DNA of 64,000 bases from Datisca glomerata (GCA_003255025.1 QANY01008030.1:481251-545250); one strand, 5' to 3'; counted from the first letter of the stretch, positions 23,906 through 36,499 are shown. Numbers and translations are program-made. Notes: generated from the letters alone by a model not told the origin.

Positions 23906-25008
23906 TGTTCACCGGATCGAGTCCCGAATAGAGCATGTTTCTTGTGAGCAAGTGTTAAGACGTTGGCGAGTTGGCCAACATCCTACACATGGGAGAGAGA
24001 CCTTGTGGAAGCCAAATTACTGTTGAACGGGAGCGAAAATGATGGACTCAATAAAGAATTATGATTATACCTTAGTTACTAAGTATAACTTTTAAATCAT
24101 TTAGAAAAACTAAACCTTTTAACTTACCAATAAGCCCTTGATCAACATAGGCATCATATCTCTGTTGACTGCCTCTAAAATCAATTCAAATGTAGTTTTT
24201 CTTGAACTATAACTAAATTAATGTTGGGACAATATTCATAGGGAATTTCATGAGCAGACTAGTAAGCGTTATTATAGGATTCACAGAGTCGCTTAGATGT
24301 CTAATACAATGACTGGACCACAATTATGTCATTAAAGAAAGTGACAACAGGAATGAGATGGGTTGGTTATGCACCTGAGCACTGGTGGAGCAAAACCTTT
24401 TCATAATAGGAAAAATTAAAAAAATAAGCTAGTTTAAGTTTTTCTTTTGTATTATGTCCCTTTTTATGATATTTGTAGATACGATCGGATATTATGAGAG
24501 ATATTTCAATTAGTTAGGATTTATATGTTAATTTACTTTTTTGACTTTATTATAATTGATTCTTTAGGTTTTTATTGTTTAAATTTTTCTATTCCTATAG
24601 CATTCCTTCGTCCCTACTATCCTTAGCCCCTGCTATTACAAACTCCATTGTAGAGCAGAATTTGACAATTTGTTATATTCATCTCCAGTTGTTTTTCATA
24701 TTCGTCTCCATGGTATGGTAGAAGTCTCTTTTTTTGGGTTGATTTTGGTTATATACTCAACAAGTTTTATAGCAGTTTTTTACGCATTTAATTTTGGTTT
24801 CTTTCTGGTTTTCAAGTGAGAGAGATGTAGAAAGAAGGAGGGGACGTGCTTGGGTGTGGGAAAAAGTATGGTACTGGACGGTATATAAAAATATACTAAG
24901 ATATACTTATGGTATATAAAAATATTCATATATATTCTGATATACTATCGGTATAAAGAAAGATATTATTATATACATTATGATATACTGATGGTATATT
25001 AAAATATA
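23906..25008. other. AT-rich stretch, no gene seen
   Basis: 24840-25013 is a quasi-repeat of GGTATATAAAAATATACT-like units. It is cut by the Tat retrotransposon and continues after it at 34884. Confidence 0.5.
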
Positions 25009-25013
25009 CTACG

Positions 25014-25842
25014 TGTTATACCCGTTTCCCCGCTATGTAGAAAGACTTTTAAGGTCAATAAGAAAGACACCCAAGGTTTGGGGCCTTAGGAAAGCTAGTT
25101 CAGTCTCCCGCCCAGGTCCCATAGAGTACTACACACTCAAAGTTAAGGGGTGTACCCAGGCCCAAGCACCTTTCCTGAGATAAAACATTTAAGGACTCTT
25201 GATAGAGAGAGAAGGACATGATGGCGGGAAACATCACGTCTCAGTTCAAATTCAGCACCTAGGCCGAGGTAAAAGTATGCAGGGTGTCATCGAATACATT
25301 TAATACACCTAGATCAATTAGAGGCATAGAACGATAAAAGCCATGAAGCTCAGCATCCAATGAGGCAGTCAACATGTGCCCAACAGAGTGTCGTCATAAG
25401 CATTTAATATGATCGGTCTAATGGAAACCGAGGAAGTGCATAGAGGGGTACGAGGACAGGCTGTCCTGACACCACCTGAGGTCATCACCTGTTACCTCGT
25501 ACCTCACCAAGCCAATAAGAGAAGTTGAAAAGTGGGGGTTGGTCCAAGGAGGCACCTTCTTGGAGGAAAGGTCTGTTGTAGTACGGATACCAACCCAGCC
25601 TTAGACCAACTCCCCACTATAAATACCTTAGTAAATACATTTTAATAGGTAGCAATAACTTTCAACTACTTCTCTACTTTGCTATCCTTCCTCCCTTACT
25701 AACTCAAGCTTCGGAGGGGAAAAAAGGAGACAACCCCTTCTACATTGGTCTCCTACTTTACCTTCCCCCATTGCAGGTGTGGAGAGAAAGAGGTGGAGCA
25801 GAGACACTGTTAGCCTGATCTCACCCCGAGATTTAGCAAACA
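25014..25842 (+). repeat. 5' LTR of the Tat element
   Basis: 829 bases. A TATA box (ACTATAAATACC) starts near 25616. It ends AAACA just before the primer site. Confidence 0.93.
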
Positions 25843-25913
25843 ATCGGCGCCGTCTGTGGGAAACAAAAGAGTAAGCCTACTTTGCCTCGTAGTTTCCAAC
25901 TGAAGAGTTAAGA

Positions 25914-26470
25914 AAATGAGTTGAAGATCTAACCGACAACAATATCTAACTGAGGGTCAGCCCCTTCCGCGCATTCAAGGGAGCCCCCAGTTCCTGATGA
26001 GGTGCCAGCCCCAGTACCCTAACCAAATCGAAGGGTCAACGCTCGAAGAAACCATCCAACCCAACGAGAGGAAATTGCCGAGTTGCAGAGGCAAGTCCAA
26101 GCCCTCACTCTAGCCCTTAACCATCAGCATAAAAACTCATGTTAGGACCCACGATCCAGAGGAGGACATAGAAGAGAAGGTAGAATAGCAAGATCGCACC
26201 GCATGTACCAGTGCTGGACGACCCCAGGGTGCGCATCTTAACAACCCTAAGGATTACATAAAATGCTTAATGAAAAAAGAAAGGCGCAGACCGAAGTCGA
26301 GGGCACAGCCGAAAGCTACCTGGGGCTAAGGGCAAAGATAAGACAGCTCCGAGAGCCAAAAGGTGACATGAGGCGAGTTCGAGCTATTGAGGTCCCCTAC
26401 TCTGTAGAGGCCCTGCTTCAGCATGCAGACTCTACAACAGGTCATGGGGCGACCATTTATACATATGGCT
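25914..26470 (+). pseudogene. gag-protease remnant of the Tat element
   Basis: Only scraps remain: an N-terminal gag-like part (EETIQPNERKL-type text after 26040) riddled with stops, then a jump to text that precedes RT in this lineage (RAVPSSYHQVMKFPTPYGVG, 26468-26530). The gag core, zinc knuckle and protease active site are not found, so about 1.5-2 kb seems to be deleted. This copy cannot encode its own particle. Confidence 0.55.
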
Positions 26471-29400
26471 AGAGCAGTCCCATCATCCTACCACCAAGTC
26501 ATGAAGTTCCCCACTCCATATGGTGTGGGAACTTTCAGAGGGGGAAGAGGTCCTCTAGAGAGTGTTACGCTACATCGTTGTGAATGAGAGAAGTGCCCAT
26601 TTTAATGCTCCATGATCTTGAGGACGTGATAGAAGAGAGAGAACGTGTCGCCTTCAAGACACCTCATTAAAAATGACACCGGATGACCAAGACGAAGGTG
26701 GGGCTCGAGCGGAAATAGCATATGAGGTTAAAGAAGTCGTGTTAGTCACAAGTGACCTAACTAAAGTAACTAAGATTTGGAGCAAGCTCATCAGTGAATC
26801 AGAAGCTGAGCTAGTTGCATTCCTCCGATCTAACATGGATATCTTCGCCTAGACGCAAGATGACATGTTGGGGATAGACCAAAAGGTCATAGTACACAGA
26901 CTGTGGGTGAACCCTGAGGCTAAAACGGTCAGGTAAAAGAGGCGGTAGTTTAACAAAGCAAGGACCAACGCAATAAATGAAGAAGTGGACAAGCTCTTGG
27001 AGGACCAACTCATTAGAGAGGTCCACTACCCCCAGTGGATCATAAATGTAGTGATGGTGAAGAAACCTAATGGGAAGTGGAGAATGTGTGTTGACTTCAC
27101 TGACCTTAACAAGGTCTACCCCAAGGATAACTTCCCATTTCCAAGGACAGACCAGCTGGTGGTTGCCACATCCGGATATGAGATTTTATGTTTCATGGAT
27201 GCGTACTCGGGTTAAAATCAGATAAAAATGTATCCCTTTGATGAACAAAAGACTACGATCACCACCGAAAGAGGTTTATATTGTTATAAAGCTATGCCAT
27301 TTGGGTTAAAGAACGTTGAGGCCACATATCAGCGTCTTGTCAACAAAATGATTACAAAGCAAATAGGGAGGAACATGGAGGTATACGTTGATGACATACT
27401 CGTTAAAATCACCACTATTACCTCCCTCTTGACAGACTTAGCTAAAAAAATTTCAACTCTAAGGGAGTACAACATGAGGCTTAACCCAGCCAAGTGTGTT
27501 TTTGGAATAGGAGCTGTGAAGTTTCTTGGGTACATAGTAAACCAAAGGGGTATTGAAGCAAACCCGAATAAGATCCAACCCCTTGTGGAGATGTAACCAC
27601 CCAAAATGTAAAAGAAGTACAGCGGTTGAATGGACGAGTAGCTGCCCTGAATCGGTTCATGTCCCAAGCTACATACAAGTGCCTGCCCTTTAACAAGGTC
27701 TTTGAGCAGCTGAAGGAATATTTAGGGAAGCCACCCTTGTTGAGCAAGCCTGTCCCGAGGGAAGTTCTCTTCATGTACCTAGCGGCTACTCCAGCGGCAG
27801 TTAGCTCAGCCCTAGTCAGGAAAGAAGGGAAAATTCAGAGGCCTGTGTATTACACCAACAAAGTTCTCACTGACGTTGAATCACGATACCCATACTTGGA
27901 AAAATTAGCTTATGCGCTTGTTACATCTACCCGAAGACTGAGACCATATTTTTAGGCACACCCAATCACCATCAGCATCGAGTATCCGCTAAAGCAGGTG
28001 TTGATGAAACCCGAGGTGCCGGGAAGGATAACTAAGTGGGCTATTGAATTTTCAGAGTTTAAGATAAATTTTGAACCAAAGACTATAATCAAAGGTTAAG
28101 TTGTTGCTGACTTATTGGTGGAGTTATCCCCAACCTCGGTCCAAGATGAGGAAACGCTATGGGAACTTTACGTTCACGGATCCAGCAATGCAACTGACAG
28201 TGGAACAGGTCCTGTCCTGATCACTCCTGACCGAATCAAGCTTGAGTATGCCCTCACGGTTGGGTTTTCAGCCACAAATAATGAAGCATAGTATGAGGTG
28301 TTGCTAGTAGACATGAGGTTGGTTGTGGCCTTGAGGGTGAAGAATCCCATAATATACACCGACTCATAACTTGTAATAGGACAAGTGAAGGGGGACTACC
28401 AAGCCAAAGAGGAACGCATGGATCAATACCTTACACAGGTCAAGACCCTCCTATTGAGACTTGGCAGCCATCAAGTCTACCACATCCCGAGGTCCCAGAA
28501 GAATAATGCAGACTCCCTGGCAAGATTAGCCTCAACATCTGGACATGAACTAGACATGACTATTCCGGTGGAGTACCTCCCCCGCCCAAACATTGGGGGA
28601 TTGGAGTCCATAGAGTTGGACCTCGCCCAGACGAGTGGATGGATCCCATTGTTCACTATCTTAGTCAAGGGGAACTCCTAGAAGATAAGACCAGAGAAAG
28701 ACAAGTTTGGTATGCCTCAGCCTGATATACGCCGCTAGCCTCAGCAGCCCCCACAGGAGCTTACTTCAGTGATTAGCCCAAGGCCTTTTTCGTAGTGGGG
28801 CATCAACCTCATAGGCCCCTCCCAGTGGGCAAAGGGAAAGTGAAATTTGCCATAATGGCTGTGGACTATTTCACCAAGTGGGCTGAGGCTGAGCTGTTGG
28901 CGACAATTACAGAACAAAAGACTACTACTTTTGTGTGGAAAAATAATTCATGCAGATTTGGCATTCCTCATACTATCATGACGGATAATGGGAAACAGTT
29001 CGATAATGCAAGGTTTAAGAAATGTTGTGATAGTTTTGGCATCAAAAATTTCAAGTCCTCCGCGGCCCATCCTCAGGCTAATGGACAAGTGGAGGCAGTT
29101 AACAAAATTATCAAGCACACCCTGAAGGTGAGGCTTCAAGACTTGAAGGGAGCATGACCAGAAGAACTCCTTAGGGTTCTAGGGTCTTACCGAACCACGA
29201 CCCAAATTCGACGGGAGAGACTCATTTCTTTCTTGCCTTTGGAATGTAAGCAATGGTCCCAGTAGAAATTGGGCTACCCATGAAAAGACGATGCTCATAT
29301 AATGAGGAGGTAAATGAAGAAGCCTCTAGAGTCCGACTCGACCTAATCGAAGAACATCGAGAACAAGCTCGATTGAGAACGTTAGCATATAAGTAGAGGG

Positions 29401-29640
29401 TGGCCCGCGATTAGAACTCACAAGTGAAGATAAGGTCGTTTAAGGTAAATGATCTGGCACTGCGAAAAGTAGAGTTTGGACCTGATCGTGCCAAAGCACC
29501 CCTTGGCCCCAACTGGGAAGGACCTTATAAGGTTGTCCGAGCACTGGGGTCCGAAACATACAAGTTAGAAGATCGTTGGGGGAACATACTTAAGCACCCA
29601 TGGAACGCAAAACACTTGAAAGTGTATTATCCTTAAGTAG
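26470..29640 (+). pseudogene. pol remnant of the Tat element (RT, RNase H, aRNase H, integrase)
   Basis: RT: KPNGKWRMCVDFTDLN (about 27064), AMPFGLKN (about 27292) and the catalytic YVDDILVK (27384-27407). First RNase H: LAATPAAVSSALVRKEGKIQ and QRPVYYTNKVL (27779-27870). Second, archaeal-type RNase H: ELYVHGSSNATDSGTGPVLI (about 28160) to IPRSQKNNADSLARLAS. Integrase: the three acidic residues fall in AVDYFTKWAEAE (about 28858), TDNGKQFD (about 28982) and NGQVEAVNK (about 29080). The C-terminal end is LGPNWEGPYKVVRALGSETY (29502 on). In-frame stops lie at 27214, 27596, 27953, 28100, 28290, 28366 and elsewhere, and frames change. The motifs are readable, but no full enzyme survives. Confidence 0.92.
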
Positions 29641-29766
29641 ATGTATGATTTTTACAACATGACCGTATGACTAAAACATGAATAAAAAGGTCCTAAGTAT
29701 GGCTCTTTTTATTATCCATAATAATTCTTAGACATTTGGGTCGAACCCCATGGCAGTGATTACCAC

Positions 29767-30015
29767 CTCAGGGCCCTTCAAAATGGAAGCAAACCCCAAA
29801 GCCAATAGGGTGAACCCCACAGTCAAGGCAACTAAGACCCTCAGGCTCTTCAAAGTAGAAGTGAACCCGAGGGCCAAAAAATCGTACCTCACAGTCATCA
29901 CTGATAACAACCCTCGGACTATTCAAAGTAGAAGCGAACTTGAGGGTGAGTAAGCCGTACCCCACGGTGGTCACTAATACAACTCCCATGCTCTTCAACA
30001 TCAAAGCGAACCTAA
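29767..30015 (+). repeat. ~73-base tandem array in the Tat 3' region
   Basis: Four diverged units starting near 29767, 29840, 29913 and 29983. Each opens CTC(A/G)G...CTTCAAA then GAAG(C/T)(A/G)AAC and has an AACCCCACAGTC-type second half. Tandem arrays are common in the 3' untranslated region of Tat/Ogre elements. Confidence 0.8.
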
Positions 30016-30299
30016 GAAATTATTGGGCCTAACCCCCGCGGCCTATCAACACACTTTAGCTCGAACTGACTATAACAATAGTCCGTGCTAGGGGGCAGGA
30101 AGGGTCGTTACTAAGACCCTAACGAATGAAGTGCAAAAGCAATGCACAAATAAACAAAATGACAATTAATATTCATAAAACATCATATGTTCCACTTATA
30201 TATACCCATTACATCATATGTGCCATTACAATTACATATCATAAAAAAATAAGTGCTCACTAGAGATCAAATCGGGGGAGGATGAAGGGGAGAGTCGAT

Positions 30300-33230
30300 A
30301 GACACTATCGGAAGAAAGCTGAGATCCAAAGATGGGTAATGCTCCAAAACCAACCTCCTCGTTGTGGCTACTCCGGCACTAAATTCTTCAAACAACTCTT
30401 TAGCCCTGCGAGTCACATTCACTTCAGCTGCCTCGACACGCCTTCGAGTAGACCTAGCCTCAGACTTGGCCTATAATAACTCAACGTGCACTCTAGAAAA
30501 CTCCTCTTTTGACCCTTTAACATCATCCTAGGACTTGGCTAAGGTATTCTCTACCTAGTCCAGCTTATCCTCTAACATGGTGTACTTAGCCCTCGCTTCT
30601 CTAATTGCATGCCTAGCAGGGAGGAGCTCACGTTGCACGTTCTGGACAGTATTCTTCAACTTAGTGTTTTCCACTTGAAGTGCTTTGACCTCGACAGTAG
30701 CTCTCTGAATGCTCACATCTTTCTCTGCTACTTGTGAACGAAGGGCCGTAACCTCAACTAGGACAGAACTTAAATCACTACCATATGAATCGCGCGTAAC
30801 ACGACATCTTCGAGTTCATGAGACACCTGATATGCATGCGCTGATGGCCTCGATATGCATGCGCCGCGTGGCCTCTAACTCCTATGCATGCCCCCGGCGG
30901 ACCACCTACAACCCCGCCTCCAAATTGGTGATCTCATCAGATGTCCCTGAGCTGCAACCTCCAAGCTCATTTGTAAGGTCCTTAATCTGAGATTTGAGCA
31001 ACTCATTTTCTTTGACGACGAAGGATTTATTTTCCTCAGCTCGCCTGGCCGAAACACGGGCAGCATCAAGGTCAACCTTGAGTTGAGCCCCGCAATACTC
31101 CAACAGAGCACATGTAATAGATACTGAAATAAAGGTCAATTAGTAAACCTTGATATAGGCAAAGTGAACTAAAGAAAAAGAGAGAGTATAGAGATCAACC
31201 TTCATAGAGGCCACAACACTAATGGAAGAGAGACCTTGGTCTCCCAATTCTAAAATCCCTAAGGCCCCGTCGACTGTGAACCGCTACATGTGCCCCTATA
31301 GAAAATCCCCAATGTACGTCCTCATCCTAATGAGGAAATCATGGCTTCGGTCGGCAATGTGGACGTCCTAACATCATAAATAAGGGCACGGATGCCCAAG
31401 GACTCACCCCTAGTTCCGCCACCAACATTGGGGGGACCCGCAAGAGTTGGGCCAGCTGCCTCAACACCATGACCTCTAGTAGAACATCCCACACCTATAA
31501 CACTAGAACCTCTTGAATTGAAAGTCACCCCATCATCAATGGCTATTTCATCATGGGATGCCAGAACACTAGGAACCATCTCAGGATGAACAGTGACATC
31601 GGGGTCCATAACGATATTAAGTACCTCTTCCCACGGTCTTTCCGAAAAATGTCACCCTAAATCTAAGAAGGAGATATTGGGCATGCTCCAGTAAAGATGA
31701 TATGGGGTATGGACGTGGAGGACGAGGTGTCCCAACATTTGAAGAGCTTTTTAAGTTGAGCCATGTCATCTTCCTCCGCCCTCACCTTCTTCGGATAAAA
31801 ATGTGGCAAAGGCTCAATATACTCTAAATGAGCGACCCGATGAGGTGTAGAAAAGTCGTAGGAAGATCCTGCAGAGTTACAAAACCCTCTAAATGTAGGG
31901 TGAAGAGCGCGGGATGACCCACGAAAGCCATCAGAGGTGTTATCTGCCTGTCGAAGGGCGTGAGATGGATGGTTGATGCCATTAAGGGTGTTTCTGAAAG
32001 GATGGGGGGCATGAGAGGATCCTCTAGAACAACCCCTGCTTTTCTACATAGGGGAGGGATCCTTAACCTTCTCCCTCTTCCTCTTCTTAGATACATTCGC
32101 CTGCTCTTTGGCCTTAGATCCACTTGAGGAAACAAACAAAGACACAAGTTGGTTACTAAAAACTATCTGTAAATACATAGCAAAAAGAAATCGATGAATA
32201 GACAAGTCATTTACTAAGTGTTAAAAGTTTCCCCGAGGCAGGGGGGACATAGGCGATGAGCCACAACCCTGATTTTACTAAGTTACGCTCGTTCAGGAGG
32301 TCTGAATACCTTCACCTCTCTGGCAAAATCTGGAATGCCAACTCGATCTACTTTAACATCGCATCATTTAATTTAGGGTGGTAGCATTTCGTCCCTGCAA
32401 TCACAAAAATATAAGAAATAACCCCAACAGTTGCTAAGAACAAAGTTGCATATATGTATAAATATGTTGAATTGGAATGAAAGTGGACCCTCACTAGGAG
32501 TGAGCACAAGATCTGTGGGAGTAAACCTGCGAAGAACCTCCCAAGACTCGTCGAGGGAAGACCCTACCCGTTCGGCCCACTCATCACCAACAAAAAACCA
32601 ACGATCTTTAGTCTCTCTATTATTGGATGGCAAGTTAAGCACAGGTGCACGCGAATTTCCCCTACGGGGGCTCAAATAAAATAGCCCTGCTCCCCCACGC
32701 TTGAGCTGAAATAGATCATGTATTACTTTGAAATCAAATGGAGTCTTAAGAATGACCATTCATATCACGTATACTTCGAATATATTCCTCTAAGAGTTAG
32801 GAAGAAGCTGATGGGGCGCAATTTAACCTCCTAAGAGCTAGCGTCACTATATCATGTGGGGGAAGCCGAAGTCCAGCCTCAAAGTGGGACTGACAAAAGG
32901 CAATCTCACCGTCGCGAGGGGCACTGGCTAGCTCGTCAGGACGAGGAAGTCGTAAAGTGATTGAGTCAGAGATGGAATACTTCTTCTAAAGATCGTCCAA
33001 ATGTTGCTGAGTCATGGTCCTCGAAGCAACATCAGTTGCATAAATCTCCTTCGTGCTCCCCCCAGCTTCACCTCGCCCATGATCACGTCCCTCACTCCTT
33101 GAATCAACCTCAGGGTCGGCCCCGTCTGAGCCATGACTACTGGCTGCTTGTGATTCACCACCCTCATGACCTCCAGTGTCCAATAGGGGAGACCCCGAAG
33201 ATTCAGCCTCAGATGAACCCAACTTAACAA
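30300..33230 (-). pseudogene. Antisense ORF of the Tat element (PF04195-like plus coiled coil), decayed
   Basis: On the strand opposite to pol. N-terminal part 33222-32986: acidic, Ser/Gly-rich, ending TMTQQHLDDL. After a stop the same frame reads KKYSISDSITLRLPRPDE and then GEIAFCQSHFEAGLRLPPHD (about 32970-32820). 32759-32373 carries GLFYLSPRRG and KDRWFFVGDEW. This order (SISDSITLRLPRPDE, AFxxxxFxAGLRLP, RWFFVGDEW) is that of the putative gypsy-type transposon domain PF04195. 31139-30906 is a heptad-like coiled coil (ARRAEENKSFVVKENELLKS). Extra ORFs of this kind, in antisense, are described for Tat elements; their role is unknown. Stops (about 32985, 32805) and AT-rich breaks that may be introns interrupt it. 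Confidence 0.7.
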
Positions 33231-33394
33231 AAGAATCGTTTCATGAATCAGAAAACATGATTAAGCAATAAACGGGAAGAAAACTATGACCTAAAAAATA
33301 CAACACGTAAGGATCATTCAATGTATATGTAAAGGGGACGTAAAATGGATAAATGTATGGTAATATCCAAAAAAAGATAACCATATAATGGGTC

Positions 33395-33690
33395 TAACCC
33401 CACGTCCTCGGGTTCCCGAGGCCAAGGCCTCGCAGGATCCTGAGTCCAAGTCCTCAGGCGAGCCCGAGGCAAGTCTTCGGGGGAACCCGAGGACTGGACT
33501 CGAGCTCTCATGGACGCGACCTCGGAAGCACCCGAGGCCCAGACCTCGAGCTCCCTTGGTCGCGGCCTTGGGAGCACACGAGGCTTAGTCCTTGAGCTCT
33601 CGTGGCCACGGCCTCGGGAACACCCGAGGGCCCATCCTCAGGTTCCTGAGGTCACCGCCTTGAACTCTCAAGGCCAAGCCTCATGATCAT
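33395..33690. repeat. GC-rich CCTCGGG/CCCGAGG array
   Basis: About 300 bases, far richer in GC than its surroundings. It is built of irregular units around GAGGCC, CCTCGGG and CCCGAGG, many self-complementary. It lies just upstream of the antisense ORF start and ~350 bases before the 3' LTR. Confidence 0.8.
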
Positions 33691-34046
33691 CATATACTCC
33701 GTCTAACCCTACTTTATGAAAAAAAAAAGGAAAAGAAATGAGAGAGATGAGTACCTTGCACTTAGTGGAGGAAAAAAGGAAGGATGAAAATGAGGGGGTG
33801 AAGAGCCTCCTATTTGTAGAAATCAACAACTTATCCTAGCCCTCCAAAGAACCCTTGGATGGAAGGCTTACATCACCTCAGGAAACGCGACCATTATGAC
33901 CCCTAAACTAAAGCACTTGTCCTCTCACTTAGTCTATGAATAGACTAGGACGGTCATGTAAAAATAATAAAAAAAAATAATAATAAAAAAGAGCTAAACT
34001 GCCCGAGTCCATTAATATTAATGACATCAACAAGTTAGGAGGAAAT

Positions 34047-34878
34047 TGTTATACCCGTTTCTCAGCTAGGTAGAAAGGCCTTTAAGGACAATAAGAAAGA
34101 CACCCAAGGTCTGGGGCCTTAGGGAAGCCAGTTTAGTCCCCCACCCAGGTCCCATGGAGTACTACACACTCGAAGTCAAGGGGTGTACCCAGACCCAAGT
34201 ACGTTTCTTGAGATAAAACATCTAAGGACTCTTGATAGAGAGAAGAGGACATGATGGCGGGAAACATCACGCCTCAGTTCAAATTCAGCACCTAGGCCGA
34301 GGTAGAAGTATGCAGGGTGTTATCGAATACATTTAATACACCTAGACCAACTAGAGGCATAGAATGATAAAAGGCATGAGGCTCAGCATCCAAGGAGTCA
34401 GTCAACATGTGCCCAATAGAGTGTCATCATAAGCATTTAATATGACGGGTCCAATGGAAACTGAGGAAATGCATAGAGGGATACGAGGACAGGCTGTCCT
34501 GACACCACCCGAGGTCGTCACATTTATCTCGTACCTCGCCAAGCCAATAAGAGAAGTTGAAAAGTGGGGGTTGGTCCGAGGAGGCACCCTATTAGAGGAT
34601 AGGCCTATTGCAGTCCGGATACCATCCAAGCCTCAGACCATCTCCCCACTATAAATACCTTAGTAAATACATTTTAACAGGTACACAATAACTTCCAACT
34701 ACTTCTCTACTTTGCACTCCTTCGTCTTTTACTGACTTAAGCTTCGGATGGGTAAAAATGAGATCACCCCCTTCTACCTTGGTCTCCTACTTTACCTTCC
34801 CCCATTACAAGTGTGGAGAGAGAGGTGGAGCAGAGACATTGTTGGCCTGATCTCACCCTTGAGATTTAGCCGTCAACA
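34047..34878 (+). repeat. 3' LTR of the Tat element
   Basis: 832 bases, alignable end to end with the 5' LTR. It ends TCAACA followed by the CTACG duplication. TATAAATACC lies near 34650. Confidence 0.94.
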
Positions 34879-34883
34879 CTACG

Positions 34884-35217
34884 ATATATTGATATATATT
34901 AAAATATACTATGGTATTAAAATCTTTACTCATCGTATATTATTATGTACCATAGTATACATGTACAAGATTTCAGATTACAGTCACATTTTTCAAGTTA
35001 TATATTGTTAGATATGAAAATGAAAAAGAAAAAACACAACTTACAATCGCGATTTGGTGCGATTTAGACTCAGAGTGGAGATTCAGAAAGCTTCACGATG
35101 GAGATTTAGAAAGCTTATAGAACGAATGCGGTGTGATTTAGAAAGGTCCGTGATTTGTCGCCTCTTTAAGAGACTAGGATTTGTTCGCTAAATGATGTGC
35201 CAGCCACTTCAAATTTG
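34884..35217. other. AT-rich stretch, no gene seen
   Basis: Continues the GGTATA-type quasi-repeat of 24840-25013. Near 35080-35110 a short GGAGATT(C/T)AGAAAGCTT motif is repeated. Confidence 0.45.
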
Positions 35218-35450
35218 TTGGAACGAATGATGTTTACTGGAAGATTTGAACGAATGGTGTTTGAGGGTCATTCGATTTGAACAAATGGTGTTTGATTTGA
35301 AGATTAGAGTTGGAACGAATGATGTTTGCTGGAAGATTTGAACGAATGGTATTTGAGGGTCATTCGATTTGAACAAATGGTGTTTGATTTGAAAATTAGA
35401 GTTGATGGCCATTCGATTTGAACGAATGGTGTTTGCTGGAAAATTAGGGT
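35218..35450 (+). repeat. 92-base tandem repeat, 2.5 copies
   Basis: Copies start at 35218, 35310 and 35402 (partial). The unit contains TTGGAACGAATGATGTTT, GGTCATTCGATTTGAACAAA and TGGTGTTTGATTTGAA. Within each unit, GAACGAATGGTGTTTG-like text recurs about every 46 bases. The Asn/Phe/Lys-rich minus-strand frame over it is a product of the repeat. Confidence 0.9.
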
Positions 35451-36499
35451 TGGCTTTTGTCTTTAATGGTATTTTAGTCAGTCCATTGTTTTTGTTACTT
35501 ATTTTAGCCAGGCCATTTCAAATTTCTGCCATTTGTGTAATTCTCAAACTTTTGGGTCATTTTCTCCTTTATTTTCATCCAGTGGCCAAGTCCTCTAAAT
35601 GGGCTTTCATAATAAGCATGCAATTAACTAACGGAAAATGATAAGAAATTGTTGAAACCTATTTTTTTTATTTGACAAAAATGGCCTAAAATGACTGAAA
35701 TAAATAGTTTATTTATAAAAATTATACAGACGTAAATAAATTATTTACGTTATTTTGATCATATTTGTCAAAAATAAGTGACCTTTTTTGTAGTTTGAGC
35801 TAAAAAGTTACAATTTTTACCGTTCTCCCATTAACTAATCGTTTCTTTACATGTTTTGTTACTACTTTGATTACATTATGTCCATTAATTTCATTTTGCA
35901 GAGATTTCTTAATGTTTTAAAATTGCAAGATAAGAGTTTGCCACACTATGAAAGATGAACATATGGGTAACATGCATGGACTCTTAGTTCATAAACAACC
36001 ATACATAAACCACTCAACTTAATTTCAAACCGAACCATTACAAACCACCTGGCACTCAGGCCTATGATTCCCAAATCATGTCCAACTCTATTTTCACAGA
36101 ACTTTTATTCCTGTGTAGACCCCTCAACGAACTCATATGGACACTTCTCTGCCACCGCATATGTAAAAAAAGAGGGAGCGGGGATTTAAAAAAAAAAAAA
36201 AGAACAATAAGCAGTTGGAATATTCTGAAGGAAAAAGAAAAGCTAATGTGCTACATTTAGCTAAACCAAATGTTTAGCTTGTGCATGTTAGATTAAATTA
36301 CCTGAGAAGCGTTTAGCCAACTAATTCTGAGTTTACTGGGAAATAAAATTTTGCGAAAAACTTTCTCAAGGAAAAAATGTACATAAATATATTTACATCC
36401 ATATCAGATCAAACCAAAATCTAAAACTTTCTGCATCAACCTATCATGACCTTAGACATTATCTATTATCAGTACATATCTTGTCATTAATCAAACGAT
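35451..36499. other. Stretch without recognised gene
   Basis: AT-rich. 35660-35790 holds a loose inverted repeat (TTTGACAAAAATGG against ATATTTGTCAAAAATAA) around a centre near 35725, possibly a decayed MITE. Confidence 0.4.

Larger units (their letters stand above)
25009..34883 (+). mobile_element. Ty3/gypsy Tat-lineage LTR retrotransposon with target duplication
   Basis: LTRs at 25014-25842 and 34047-34878 start TGTTATACCCGTTTC and end in ACA. Both are flanked by CTACG (25009-25013 and 34879-34883), a perfect 5-base target duplication. A primer site, TCGGCGCCGTCTGTGGG, follows the 5' LTR at 25844; its first part resembles tRNA-Asp complement. A purine-rich AAGTTAGGAGGAAA precedes the 3' LTR. 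Order inside: gag remnant, RT, RNase H, second RNase H, integrase, then a 4.4 kb 3' region with an antisense ORF and two tandem arrays. The dual RNase H and 3' antisense ORF are hallmarks of the Tat/Ogre group. I count about 17 differences in the first 150 LTR bases, mostly transitions, so the insertion is old. Most of gag and protease is missing and pol carries many stops. Confidence 0.95.

Noticed and set aside
35209..35412. 67-codon Asn/Lys/Phe-rich minus-strand frame
   Set aside because: Product of the 92-base repeat.
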